From contig CAVPJW010000002.1 of the NCBI GenBank assembly GCA_963705525.1, positions 496,001-560,000 on the forward strand: a stretch of 64,000 nucleotides of DNA, given 5' to 3'. The stretch's first letter is position 1. Each line of letters opens with the position of its first letter. Under the pieces are notes generated by a model that had not been told where the DNA came from, ran no database searches, and worked only from the letters and a program-made list of their open reading frames with translations. Below, in pieces: positions 18,052 to 27,270 of the stretch. The DNA is from CAVPJW01 sp963705525. GTDB lineage: Bacteria; Acidobacteriota; Vicinamibacteria; Vicinamibacterales; CAVPJW01. Made by a program: the position numbers and the translations under genes.

Positions 18052-19551
18052 TCAGAAATTCACTTCGAGGTTGGAGTGGAACACGGGACCGTTGCCGCCC
18101 ACGGTGAAGGGGACGCTCAGGTAGCCCACCGGCGAGCGGTTCAAGTAGAGGAATTCGGTGTTCCAGCGGACGACCTGGTTCTTCCACGGGAAGACGTTGA
18201 CGCCAAAGCGCACGTCGGACGGATTGCCGTAGTTGCCGAAGATCTTCGAGCCGGACAGATACAGCTGCGCCGTCTTGGGGACCACCATCGCCGACGCCTG
18301 CAGCTGGAAGCCCGTGTCCGTGAGGTGATCGAACGGCAGCGAGCCGATCTCCGTGCCGCGGAAGTTGCTCAGCCGCCGCCAGTAGTACTCGCCTTCCAGC
18401 GCGAACCCGCGGTGCTTGACGCCCGCATCGAGCGACTCCATCTGGTAGACGACGTCGGTGACGTTGATGCCCGGCCCAAAGAGTCCCGGCGTAAACACGA
18501 CGTTGCCGTCCGACAGGCGGATCTGAACGTTGTCGGGCGCCTCGGTGCCGGGCTGCTCCTGCCGGTCTTCGTCGCTGTGCGTGTAATGGATGCCGAGGCG
18601 GGTGGCCACAGCGTCGTGGCCCTCGAAGTCCCCGAAGCCGCTTGCCGCGCCGAACTCGCCAGTGGTGGGCATCCATACCAGCGAGCCCGACACCGTGCTC
18701 ATGTTGTTCCCGAGCTGCCCCGCGTCTACCCCGAGTTGGCTCAGATTGTTGCCCCACATCACGCTGTAGCGCAGCCCCTTGGCGACTTCGCCCCGTGCGA
18801 AGAGGCCGCTGGTGTACGACGGCCGGAAGAACTCATCAGCGATCAGGCGCTGGTCCGTCCCGAGCCAGTTCGGCCACTGTCCCTCCGTGCTCCGGACGCC
18901 CGGCAGACCAGCGATGCCCCCACCCAGCGTGACGCGCGGGTTGAACGTGTACGCTACGAAGCCGGCGAGCACTACCTGGGCCGCAAGCCCCTGCGAGGTG
19001 TTTGTGGTCCACACGTAGGCGCTGTACATGAATTGTGGGCTCATCAACCACCCCTGGAAGAACACGATCGCCTTGTTGACCTGAATGTCCTGCCGCTGCT
19101 TGATCGACTTGGTGTTCCCAAAACTGTCGGTGTAGGTCTCGTCCAGCGCTCGCTGATTCAGGTAACGCACGACACCGAACAGACGGATGTTCAGGTCCCC
19201 CTTCTCGGTGTCGGCAACCTTGAAGCCGCGACCGGGCGTGTACGTGCCGAACCCCTGGCGGCCCGCCGGCTTTATCCCAAGCGAGAACTCGGCGCTGCAG
19301 CCGTCCCGCACCCAGATGCTCTTCTCGTCGAAGCCCCAGGACGTGCCCAGTTCGCACGCCACCGTTCCGGTGGACCGCACGAGCGTGACGCCCCCCTTGG
19401 TGTCGGCTGCACACGTCTGTCGCTCGCCCGGCTTCGAGCCGCACACCACGGCCACGGCAGGATCCACGGGCTGGGCGGCGACCGGCAAGGCCATCCCCAT
19501 CGCCACCGTCACCAAACTTGCGCGCAGTACGAGCGGAGTCATCGACGTCAT
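18052..19551 (-). CDS. DUF3011 domain fused to an outer-membrane porin
   Basis: 499 residues. A signal peptide (LVTVAMGMALPVAAQ) is followed by a cysteine-containing domain (about 33-90: VVCGSKPGERQTCAADTKGG, then GTVACELGTSWGFDEKSIWV and DGCSAEF) that matches DUF3011. The remainder is a beta-barrel with alternating strands, DLNIRLFGVVRYLNQRAL, YSAYVWTTNTSQG, GFALEGEYYWRRL and the terminal HSNLEVNF ending in Phe. Large porins of this shape are often annotated as phosphate-selective or general porins; the solute is not predictable. Last complete gene of island 1. Confidence 0.72.
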   Translation of the reverse strand: MTSMTPLVLRASLVTVAMGMALPVAAQPVDPAVAVVCGSKPGERQTCAADTKGGVTLVRSTGTVACELGTSWGFDEKSIWVRDGCSAEFSLGIKPAGRQGFGTYTPGRGFKVADTEKGDLNIRLFGVVRYLNQRALDETYTDSFGNTKSIKQRQDIQVNKAIVFFQGWLMSPQFMYSAYVWTTNTSQGLAAQVVLAGFVAYTFNPRVTLGGGIAGLPGVRSTEGQWPNWLGTDQRLIADEFFRPSYTSGLFARGEVAKGLRYSVMWGNNLSQLGVDAGQLGNNMSTVSGSLVWMPTTGEFGAASGFGDFEGHDAVATRLGIHYTHSDEDRQEQPGTEAPDNVQIRLSDGNVVFTPGLFGPGINVTDVVYQMESLDAGVKHRGFALEGEYYWRRLSNFRGTEIGSLPFDHLTDTGFQLQASAMVVPKTAQLYLSGSKIFGNYGNPSDVRFGVNVFPWKNQVVRWNTEFLYLNRSPVGYLSVPFTVGGNGPVFHSNLEVNF

Positions 19552-19629
19552 CAGGCGCTCTCCGAGAGTGAAGCGGACCGAGGACAGCGGCGCGGTAAGA
19601 CGGCCCGGGACTCACCCGTCATCTGTTCG

Positions 19630-19701
19630 GGCGCTGTCGCCATGTGGAAGGCAGAGGTCTGCAAACCTCCATCTCCGGTTCAAATCCGGAGGGCGCCTCC
19701 A
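19630..19701 (+). pseudogene. Degenerate tRNA-Cys copy (island junction)
   Basis: It closely copies the tRNA-Cys at 10590, including about 20 bases upstream and the AATCxCAACC downstream. It has lost one base in the D-arm and one A in the anticodon loop (six-base loop CTGCAA), and the acceptor stem has a G-G and a T-G pair (GGCGCTG with GGGCGCC). It is unlikely to be a working tRNA. It marks the right end of island 1 and the left end of island 2. Confidence 0.8.
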
Positions 19702-20252
19702 ATCCCAACCTGATGAACGATGGGACTTGCAGGTTGCGGCTGATTGACGGCCATTGGGGATTTCAGTCTAAAACAGTCCATCTCGCCAAACAACCGCTCT
19801 TCGAGTTCTTCGACAGCGCCGAGACTACGCGGCGCGCGGTTCGTAACGGTGATTCAAGCCGCCGACTGAGACGGGAGTGGGCGGAATCGTCGCCCATGCC
19901 ACGCAATGACCGTTTCCGGTTTGACGATGAGAGCACCGTCCGCCACTTGCACCAGACTCTTGCAAACCAGACCGAGGGCGGTCGTCGACGCGCGTCAGCC
20001 GCGGCCGACGCGGATAGGCACGTTCAAGCACACCGAGGTGGTGCAGGAGGGCGAGGACTTCGAACTGCAAGGCCGCATGCGACGCTCCTCGCCGCGCTTC
20101 GCGCTCGCGATCAGCTCGGCATCGCTGTCTCCGTCCAGAACGTCGCGTAGAATGTCACCCGAGCGGCCGCTGAATTTCAACAGCCGATAGGGGGAGGGCT
20201 AATGTTTCCTGGTCCTTGACCGCTTCTGACATTCAAGCTTTGAGGAGGCAAC
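19702..20252. other. 551-base region without a recognisable intact gene
   Basis: Both strands have only short open frames. On the minus strand, KFSGRSGDILRDVLDGDSDA (about 20175-20120) and, in another frame, FEVLALLHHLGVLERAY (about 20069-20015) read like pieces of one protein separated by a frameshift, but no family is recognised. The last 30 bases contain a GGAGG site at 20241-20247 for the next gene. Confidence 0.45.
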
Positions 20253-21717
20253 ATGGATTTCTCCGCAATCGGTAGTTCGCTCCAAGCCGCGCTGGGCGCG
20301 CAGCTGCCGCGCATCCTGGGTGCGATCGTCATTCTCGTCATCGGCTGGATCGCGGCGGTTATCCTGCGTGCCGGCGTCCGTCGGCTGCTCGGAATGGCGC
20401 GACTGAACGGTCGAATCGCCGAGACCACCGAGCAGAAGCTCGACGTCGAGTCGGGAGTCGCTGCGGGAGCCTTCTGGCTGGTCATTCTCGATAACGCTGA
20501 TCGGCGTTTTCAACTCGCTCGACCTTGCGCTTGCCTCCGGTCCGTTCGAGGTTCTGGTCAGGGAAATCGCTGCATATATACCCCATCTGGTGGGAGGCAC
20601 GGTTCTCGTAATCGTCGCCTGGCTCGCCGCGGTCGCCGTGCGCGCCGTCGTCAATCGCGTGCTCGATGCCAGCGGGCTGGACGAAAAGCTGTCCGCCAGC
20701 GCTGGCATGGAGCCGATGCGGAGGAGCGTCGGCAACATGCTCTTTTGGCTGGTCATTCTGATCTTCCTCCCGGTGATCCTCGACGCCTACAACCTCGTCG
20801 GCTTGCTCGATCCCGTCAAGGCGATGACAGCCAAGGCGCTGGCGATCCTGCCGAACGTATTCGCCGCGTTTGTCATCGGCTTCGTCGGCTGGCTGCTCGG
20901 GAAGGTGCTCTCCGGGCTGGTGACCAACATCCTTGCCGCTGCCGGCGCCGATCAGGGTGCGCAGCGCCTGGGGCTCGACGCCACTGTGCGAATCTCGCAA
21001 ATCATCGGCACCCTCGTGCTGATCTTGGTGTTCGTGCCCGCACTGATCGCCGCGCTGGATGTCCTCGGGATCGAGGCGATATCGAGACCCGCGACCGACA
21101 TGCTGGGCAAGATACTGGCGGCAGTTCCGAACATACTCGCCGCGGCGCTGATTCTTTTCGTCACCTATTACCTCGCCAGGTTTGCCGCCGGGATGCTCGC
21201 GCGCTTGTTGACTGGCATCGGTCTCGACACGCTTCCGCAGAAGATGGGGCTCGCCAGCGTCTTCGCCGATGGCACGCCGCCGTCGCGCCTGGTATCGATG
21301 CTCGTGCTGTTTTTTGCCATGCTGTTTGCGACCGTCGAAGCCGCGAATCGCCTCGAATTCAGCCAAGTTCGCGACGTCGTCACGCTGTTCATCAAATTTG
21401 GCGGCAACGTGCTCCTCGGCGCCATGATCCTCACCATCGGATTTTGGCTGGCCAACGTCGCCCACAACGCGATTCGCCGCGCGGATACCACGAATTCGAA
21501 AGGCCTCGCCGGTATCGCCCGTGGTGCCATCCTGGGGTTGGTCATCGCGATGGGCCTGCGCGCGATGGGCATCGCCGACGACATCGTGAACCTTGCTTTC
21601 CTGCTCACCTTCGGAGCAGTGGCGGTGGCTGTGGCGCTCTCGTTCGGACTCGGGGGCCGCGAGGCCGCCGGAAAGCAAATGGAATACTGGCTGGCGCAGT
21701 TGCGGAAGGAGCGATGA
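20253..21717 (+). CDS. MscS-type conserved-TM-helix membrane protein, frameshifted
   Basis: About 488 residues if one frameshift near 20490 is repaired. The N-terminal part LPRILGAIVILVIGWIAAVI is a conserved helix repeated later (LVGGTVLVIVAWLAAVAVRA; AILPNVFAAFVIGFVGWLLG; AAVPNILAAALILFVTYYLA; FIKFGGNVLLGAMILTIGFW). Such repeated helices belong to the TM-helix family found in mechanosensitive channel-like proteins; the C-terminal FGLGGREAA is the first part of the MscS domain, which is otherwise missing. The break lies at TTCTCGATAACG, where dropping one base restores ITLIGVFNSLDLAL. Likely a sequencing error. Confidence 0.72.
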
Positions 21718-21871
21718 GCGACGCCGGGACGTCTGTCGAGGGGGGAAAGGCTGAGCAGGGACCGAGAACACGCGTTACGCCAACCGCCGAGACGGCCCTG
21801 ATGTTGCTATCGTCCTGGGCGAGAGAGTCGAATTATAGTGCGGGCGTTGTGCGGTTCCCGTCAATCAAGGC

Positions 21872-22702
21872 ATGAAATCCCGACCCGTGGCGGAAGATGC
21901 CAATCGCAACGAATACCGACGCAAGACTACGGTCGACCTCATCACGCGACGAGAGGGCAATTGGATCGATCGGGGCGAGAGACTCATCATTAATGAAATC
22001 GCCGATGAGGTTCGCTCGGAACCGATACTTGATATCGGAGTTGGCGCCGGTCGGACTGCCTGGATGCTGCGGCTGCTATCTGCCGACTACGTCGCTCTTG
22101 ACTGGTCGCCGGAAATGGTCGAGGCCTGTCGTCGTGAGCACCCTGGACTGGATGTCAGAGAGGCCGATGCGCGTGATCTCTCGGCCTTCGATGCCGACAG
22201 CTTCAAACTCGTTCTCTTCAGCTTCAACGGCATCGATGTCCTGGGTCACGCGGATCGGCTGCGTGTCTTGAACGAGATTCATCGCATCCTGAAGCCGGAC
22301 GGGCTCTTTGTATATTCCACCAGCAATAAGAATGGCGGGCTTTATGGGTATCGGCCCTGGGATGTCCTCGAGCGGAGAGGCTGGTATGACACAGCTCGTT
22401 TTCTGCTGCGTTTCCCGTCGTCAGTGCCGCGCTACTGGCGAACATACAGAAACTGGTGGCACAAGCGTCGTTACGCCGAAGACCATGGAGCATGGGCAAT
22501 CTGTACGTCGCGCGCCTATGAGTTTGGGGTCGTGTTACATTGGACGCGGCCATCGACCGAGCGGGAGGCGCTCAATTCGGCCGGGTTCGCCCTCTCTGAA
22601 TGTCGAACCAATCATGGAGTGCCTCTGCAGGACGATTCCACAGATTGCATGTACTTCTATGTAATCGCCCGCAAGATGCCGATTCCTACCCTGCACCTGT
22701 GA
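21872..22702 (+). CDS. Class I SAM-dependent methyltransferase
   Basis: 276 residues. The SAM-binding motif I reads PILDIGVGAGRTAWML, the acidic end of strand 2 is VALDWSPEMVEAC, motif II-like is VREADARDLSAFDADSFKLV, and motif IV/post-II is ILKPDGLFVYSTSNKNG. It fits the Methyltransf_11/25 group. The C-terminal half (RYWRTYRNWWHKRRYAEDHG) contains many aromatic and basic residues and probably recognises the substrate, which is unknown. Its 3' end lies 49 bases before the terminal tRNA fragment. Confidence 0.82.
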   Translation: MKSRPVAEDANRNEYRRKTTVDLITRREGNWIDRGERLIINEIADEVRSEPILDIGVGAGRTAWMLRLLSADYVALDWSPEMVEACRREHPGLDVREADARDLSAFDADSFKLVLFSFNGIDVLGHADRLRVLNEIHRILKPDGLFVYSTSNKNGGLYGYRPWDVLERRGWYDTARFLLRFPSSVPRYWRTYRNWWHKRRYAEDHGAWAICTSRAYEFGVVLHWTRPSTEREALNSAGFALSECRTNHGVPLQDDSTDCMYFYVIARKMPIPTLHL

Positions 22703-22751
22703 CGCGCAAGCCGTCGGTGGACGCGGCGGGCGGCTAGGATAACCGCAAGAA

Positions 22752-22788
22752 TCTCCGTCTCCGGTTCAAACCCGGGCGGCGCCTCCAA
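22752..22788 (+). repeat. tRNA-Cys 3'-half copy (putative att site)
   Basis: TCTCCGTCTCCGGTTCAAAC continues through CCGGGCGGCGCCTCCAAT. It copies the T-arm, acceptor 3' strand and CCA of the tRNA-Cys with a few substitutions. A tRNA 3'-half duplicate is the usual right-hand attachment footprint of tyrosine-integrase islands. It cannot be a tRNA gene because the 5' half is missing. Confidence 0.7.
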
Positions 22789-22810
22789 TAATCATCTGAA
22801 AGACTTGACC

Positions 22811-23491
22811 ATGGCGCCCCACAAGGTCGCGCCGCCTGACACGTCGATGAAAAATCCCTGGCTGGTTATTCCGGAAGCCGACTACGTCGGTCACATGAGC
22901 AGTCCCGACGTTGGCCAGCGATGGGTGCTGAACAGGCTGCTTCATGAAACGGTTGAGGCCCTCCGTCCGCGTGCGATGCTCTGGCTGGGATGTGCGAACG
23001 GCAATGGGCTCGAGCACATCGATCCGGACGTCACGACGCGCGTTACGGCGATTGATATCAATCCGGCGTATCTCCGATCGCTCGCCGCGCGTTATCCGAC
23101 GCTGGCGTTTACGCTTGAACTGCACAACGCTGATCTATCCGACTGCGCATTTGAGCGCGACGCGTACGATCTCGTGCATGCCGCGCTCGTGTTTGAATAC
23201 CTCGACTGGCGATCGCTCCTCCCGCGTCTTGCCGAAGCGCTCCGAACGGGCGGCGCGTTGAGCGTGATCCTGCAGCGAGAGTCCGCGACGATCCCCGCGG
23301 TTACGCCGAGCCGGTTTGCCAGCCTCAAACAGCTCGAATCAATTCTTCATTTCGTGGATCCCGAAGATCTTGTGAAATGCGCAGGTGCCGCCAGTCTGCT
23401 GCCTGGCGTTAGGCGAACGGAAACACTTCCATCTGGCAAGGCGTTCGAGGTCGTTCACCTCGTGAAGCAATCGGGCCCGGCTGCGGCGTAA
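22811..23491 (+). CDS. Class I SAM-dependent methyltransferase
   Basis: 226 residues from ATG 22811 (a TTG two codons upstream is also possible). Motif I is altered but recognisable in AMLWLGCANGNGLEHI, followed by TAIDINPAYLRSLAARYP, DLSDCAFERDAYDLVHAALV and a LRTGGALSVILQRES strand. It is the first gene outside the tRNA-Cys islands. The substrate is unknown. Confidence 0.75.
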   Translation: MAPHKVAPPDTSMKNPWLVIPEADYVGHMSSPDVGQRWVLNRLLHETVEALRPRAMLWLGCANGNGLEHIDPDVTTRVTAIDINPAYLRSLAARYPTLAFTLELHNADLSDCAFERDAYDLVHAALVFEYLDWRSLLPRLAEALRTGGALSVILQRESATIPAVTPSRFASLKQLESILHFVDPEDLVKCAGAASLLPGVRRTETLPSGKAFEVVHLVKQSGPAAA

Positions 23492-23540
23492 TACCTCAGC
23501 GGTTGCTCCGCACCCATCAGCTACAATCGTTCGACTTCAC

Positions 23541-26225
23541 ATGAGTCTAGCGCCGGGTACCCGGCTCGGTCCGTACGAGATCGTGGAGCCGCTCGGGGTC
23601 GGCGGCATGGGCGAAGTGTATCGCGCCCGCGACAGCCGCCTGAATCGTACGGTGGCCATCAAGGTCCTGCCGGCCGAAGCCCACACGGACGAAACCTCCC
23701 GGGCGCGTCTCGATCGCGAGGCGCGCGCGATCGCGGCGCTCAATCATCCGCACATCTGCACACTCCACGATGTCGGTCACCAGGACGGCACGGATTTCCT
23801 GGTAATGGAGTATCTGGAGGGGCAGACGCTCGCCGCCCGTCTGGCGGCCGGACCACTCGAGGTGGGACAGGCGATCGGTCTCGCGGCGCAAATCGCGGAC
23901 GCGCTCGATGCCGCCCATCGCCATGGCATCGTCCATCGCGATCTCAAGCCCGCGAACATCATGCTGGTCAACGCGGGCGGCATCCGCGACGGCTCCGGGC
24001 AGGTCAAGATTCTCGATTTCGGATTGGCGAAGCTTCGAATTGGAGCGAGCGAACTGGCGCTATCGTCGCCCGTCACGATGAGCTCGCCGCTCACGGGACA
24101 GGGTCGTGTCATGGGCACGTTGCCCTATATGGCGCCCGAGCAGCTCGAAGGAAAAGATGCAGACCCGCGCACCGACATCTTCGCGTTCGGTGCCGTGCTC
24201 TACGAAATGCTGGCCGGCCGCCGCGCCTTCGACGCGAAGACTCAGGCGAGCCTGATCGCTGCGATCATGCAATCGCGACCTGCGGCCATCGAGACGATCC
24301 GAGCCGACGTGCCGCCACTCGTGAATCGATTGATCGACAAGTGTCTGGCGAAGAATCCCGACGAGCGGTGGCAATCGGCGGCGGATCTGGCGTCGTCGCT
24401 GCGATGGATCTCCGAGACCGTGAGCGCCAGCGGGTCGGAGCGCACAGCAGAAGCCTCAGGGCCGTGGCGCGCGATCGCGGCGATTGCGACTGTGGCGGCA
24501 GCTGCACTGGCGGTTGCTGTTGGGATGTTGTGGTTTACGGGACGGGGCGGATCCGGCGATGGCGTTCAGATGAGGCTGAACGTCGTGACGCCATCGACAA
24601 GCGATCCAATGTCGATCGCGCTCTCCCCCGACGGACAGAACCTGGCATTCATTGCGGAGCGCGGCGGCCAGAGACAAATCTGGATTCGACGCATAGATAA
24701 CACCATGGCCCGGCCACTGGCAGGGACTGATGGTGCATCGTTTCCGTTCTGGTCTCCCGGCGCTGCAGCGATCGGGTTTTTTGCCAACGGGCAACTCAAA
24801 CGGATCAACGTCAGCGGCGGGCAGCCGCAGACCCTTGCCGATGCCATTCAGGGACGTGGAGGGACATGGAACGGTGACGATGTGATCCTGTTCACGCCGG
24901 GAGCGGCCGTGCCCCCCTTTCGCGTGGGTGCAGGCGGCGGTGAGGCGGCGCGAGCCATGCCGCTGGGAAAGGTGCCCGGAGCGCGCTTCCCGCAGTTTCT
25001 TCCCGACGGTCAGCACTTTCTGTTCTACGCGTACGCGGAATCAGGCGACGGCGACGGCGTGTACGTGGGTCAACTCGGCTCGCCCGAACCCAAGAGGCTT
25101 TTCTCTGCGGACTCGGCTGCAACATTCGTCGCGCCGAATCATCTGTGGTTCGTTCGGCGTCACACGTTGCTCGGCATCCGTTTCGATCCACAGAAACTCG
25201 AAACCATCGGCGAACCGTTCCCTTTGATCGAGCCAATAACCGAAAGCGAATTCGCTGCTCCGGTCGTGACTGCGTCACACGCAGGAATGGTCGCCTATCG
25301 AGAAGCGGGACTTGGTCCGAGACTGAAGTGGTTCGATCGAGCGGGACGGCCTATCAAGGACCGCCCAGTCCCCGATGCCGAGTTCCACTTCCCAGAACTG
25401 TCGCGAGACGGGCGCCGGGTGGCGTTGGTCGGTGCTGCGGCCACAGTCAGGACCAGCGGCACCGACATCTGGCTGGCGGACGTGAGTCGAGGAGTTGCCA
25501 GCCGCCTGACCTATGACGGAGGGGCGGATCCAGTTTGGTCACCAGACGGTACTCGCATTGCGCTGACAGGGCATGGGCAGCAAGCGACTTACGATTTGTA
25601 TTTGAAGGCCGCATCGGGAACCGCCGACGCGGAGCCAATCTTGGTGAGTGGTTCGAACAAATATCCGACGGACTGGTCATCGGATGGTCGATTCGTTCTG
25701 TTCAATGACCTCAGCCCCTCCAACGGGTACGACGTCTGGGCCGTCGGGGTGCAGCGGGGAAGCAAGCCGTTTCGGGTGGTGGGCACTCACTTCGAGGAGC
25801 GGGAGGGCAGGCTCTCACCGGGTGGGCACTGGATCGCGTATCAATCCAATGAGTCCGGACGATTTGAGGTCTATCTCACACAATTTCCGGGCCCGGGCGC
25901 CAGGGTACCGGTTTCGACTGCCGGGGGCGTTGCGCCGCGCTGGCGTCAAGACGGGAAAGAATTGTACTTCCTGGCGCCAGACGGCACGATGATGGGAGTA
26001 CCCGTGCGATTCGGAGGCGACGAGCGGACCGTTGAGGTCGCGACACCGACGACCTTGTTTCCAACGCGAGTGTTCGGACGAGGCGCGCTGAATACCATCG
26101 GCACCAGTCGTGCCGAATACGCCGTCTCGCCAGATGGTCAGTCGTTTTTCATCAATACCGACCGAGACGAGGCTCCGCCACCCATCACGGTCATCCTCAA
26201 CTGGAAACCTCCGGCGCAGAAGTAA
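23541..26225 (+). CDS. Ser/Thr protein kinase with C-terminal PD40/TolB-like propeller
   Basis: 894 residues. The N-terminal kinase (about 10-280) has GVGGMGEVYRARD (glycine loop), VAIKVL (ATP lysine), HRDLKPANIM (catalytic loop), DFGLAKL (DFG) and GTLPYMAPEQLEG. A membrane helix follows (AIAAIATVAAAALAVAVGML, about 312-332). The outer part has repeated SPDG-type blades, for example LSPDGQNLAFIAERGG, WSPDGTRIALTGHG and SSDGRFVLFNDL, forming a beta-propeller outside the cytoplasm. This fused architecture is especially abundant in Acidobacteriota. It probably senses an external ligand and phosphorylates cytoplasmic targets, which are unknown. Confidence 0.92.
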   Translation: MSLAPGTRLGPYEIVEPLGVGGMGEVYRARDSRLNRTVAIKVLPAEAHTDETSRARLDREARAIAALNHPHICTLHDVGHQDGTDFLVMEYLEGQTLAARLAAGPLEVGQAIGLAAQIADALDAAHRHGIVHRDLKPANIMLVNAGGIRDGSGQVKILDFGLAKLRIGASELALSSPVTMSSPLTGQGRVMGTLPYMAPEQLEGKDADPRTDIFAFGAVLYEMLAGRRAFDAKTQASLIAAIMQSRPAAIETIRADVPPLVNRLIDKCLAKNPDERWQSAADLASSLRWISETVSASGSERTAEASGPWRAIAAIATVAAAALAVAVGMLWFTGRGGSGDGVQMRLNVVTPSTSDPMSIALSPDGQNLAFIAERGGQRQIWIRRIDNTMARPLAGTDGASFPFWSPGAAAIGFFANGQLKRINVSGGQPQTLADAIQGRGGTWNGDDVILFTPGAAVPPFRVGAGGGEAARAMPLGKVPGARFPQFLPDGQHFLFYAYAESGDGDGVYVGQLGSPEPKRLFSADSAATFVAPNHLWFVRRHTLLGIRFDPQKLETIGEPFPLIEPITESEFAAPVVTASHAGMVAYREAGLGPRLKWFDRAGRPIKDRPVPDAEFHFPELSRDGRRVALVGAAATVRTSGTDIWLADVSRGVASRLTYDGGADPVWSPDGTRIALTGHGQQATYDLYLKAASGTADAEPILVSGSNKYPTDWSSDGRFVLFNDLSPSNGYDVWAVGVQRGSKPFRVVGTHFEEREGRLSPGGHWIAYQSNESGRFEVYLTQFPGPGARVPVSTAGGVAPRWRQDGKELYFLAPDGTMMGVPVRFGGDERTVEVATPTTLFPTRVFGRGALNTIGTSRAEYAVSPDGQSFFINTDRDEAPPPITVILNWKPPAQK

Positions 26226-26266
26226 GGGCGTCGGATCTCGTGTTCAGGGATTGGTGCGCGCCGCTT

Positions 26267-27196
26267 CTAGTGGAACGCGCCGAGCAGCAGGATCGCGCCG
26301 ACGGACGCTCGCGGATTTTTCAACGCTTTCTGTATGCGCTCAAGCGGCACTGGCCGCTCGCTCCTCAGCAGCGTCACATATCGATATCCGTGGATCTTGC
26401 CGGGCAACGGGGCGGACGTCAGGCTGACCACCGAGAAGTGTGCCTTGTACAACGACGAAAGCATCGCGGAGAGCAGCGGGGAATCGGGCGGCGCCTCGAG
26501 CGCGATCACAATGCGGTTCGGTGCCTTCTCGACGAGAGGCAGGCTCGCCGGAGAAATGACCCAGAAGCTGGTTGCGTTGTTCTTATCATCCTGAATTCCC
26601 GACGCGAGCGCCTCGAGCGCAAACAGCTGAGCCGAGGCGTGGCCGGCTATCGCGGCGGTTGTGCCGTCTCCCTTTGAGACGGTTTCAGCGGCCGCCGCGG
26701 TTGACGGCGTCTCGCGCAGCGGCACATCAGGAAAGTGCGTGCGCAGGTACTCGCCGGCTTCCTTCAGGGCATTCGGATGCGACAGGATCTCGCGGATCCG
26801 ACTGACCGCGGTGCCCGGTTTGCCGAGCAGCTGGAGCTCGATCGGAATCGTCACCTCGTCGAGGATGCGGAAGCCCGGGTCGAGATTGCGCAGGATGAGG
26901 CCGGCTGTTTCCGCCGGCACGCCGGCTCGAGTGGATTCGGCGGGGATGATGCCCCGGTAGACCTTTCCGGATGTCACGGCACCGACGACTTCGGTGATGG
27001 ACGCCATCGGGACCGTCGATCGAATGTCATTGGCGCGTGCGCGGTAGGTGTTGGCCGCTTCTTCGGAATACGTGCCGCACGGGCCCAGGAAGGCGAGCTC
27101 CTGCGACAGCCCGAGCCCGGGGCTCGCCGCGACAATCAGAACCGACAGCCACAGATTTCGCGAGGCATTCAGTCCGCGCCCGGTCTCGGCTAGCAT
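26267..27196 (-). CDS. Exported prephenate dehydratase-like protein
   Basis: 309 residues from ATG 27196. A signal peptide (NLWLSVLIVAASPGLGLSQ) is followed by LAFLGPCGTYSEEAANTYR, the prephenate dehydratase opening, and by GIIPAESTRAG. The block NNATSFWVISP corresponds to the N-x-T-R-F motif with Ser in place of the catalytic-site Arg. The C-terminus PNRIVIALEAPPDSPLLSAM to GYRYVTLL is an ACT-like regulatory domain. Prephenate dehydratase makes phenylpyruvate in Phe synthesis; the signal peptide and the changed motif make the standard role doubtful. It diverges from the next gene across 74 bases. Confidence 0.75.
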   Translation of the reverse strand: MLAETGRGLNASRNLWLSVLIVAASPGLGLSQELAFLGPCGTYSEEAANTYRARANDIRSTVPMASITEVVGAVTSGKVYRGIIPAESTRAGVPAETAGLILRNLDPGFRILDEVTIPIELQLLGKPGTAVSRIREILSHPNALKEAGEYLRTHFPDVPLRETPSTAAAAETVSKGDGTTAAIAGHASAQLFALEALASGIQDDKNNATSFWVISPASLPLVEKAPNRIVIALEAPPDSPLLSAMLSSLYKAHFSVVSLTSAPLPGKIHGYRYVTLLRSERPVPLERIQKALKNPRASVGAILLLGAFH

Positions 27197-27270
27197 GTCG
27201 GCGTATGCTACCCGATGCCCCTTGGAGCACGCACCGATCGCATGTCCCGCACAGCCGAACGGCCATTGAC

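Larger units (their letters stand above)
10664..19701. mobile_element. Genomic island 1 at tRNA-Cys (decayed)
   Basis: About 9 kb lies between the intact tRNA-Cys and its degenerate copy at 19630-19701. The duplication includes roughly 20 bases of 5' flank (CCGTCATCTG before the tRNA). An integrase C-terminus faces the tRNA within 40 bases of it, as in integrative elements. Cargo is envelope and stress related: VIT-like, CYTH-like, FUSC, unknown membrane protein, phosphatase, histone-like protein, HdeD and porin. At least four gene remnants indicate that it is no longer mobile. Confidence 0.7.
19702..22788. mobile_element. Genomic island 2 at tRNA-Cys (small, tandem)
   Basis: About 3 kb is bounded by the degenerate tRNA-Cys copy on the left and a 3'-half tRNA-Cys copy on the right (22752-22788). 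It holds a mechanosensitive-channel-like gene and a methyltransferase, but no recognisable integrase. It could be a second insertion or the distal part of one larger element. Confidence 0.5.

Noticed and set aside
18076..19713. 545-codon open frame on the plus strand across the porin gene
   Set aside because: It is antisense to a protein with a signal peptide and a typical barrel C-terminus, and it lacks any fold signature.
22752..22788. Third tRNA-Cys gene
   Set aside because: Only the 3' half is present; there is no D-arm, anticodon arm or 5' acceptor strand.
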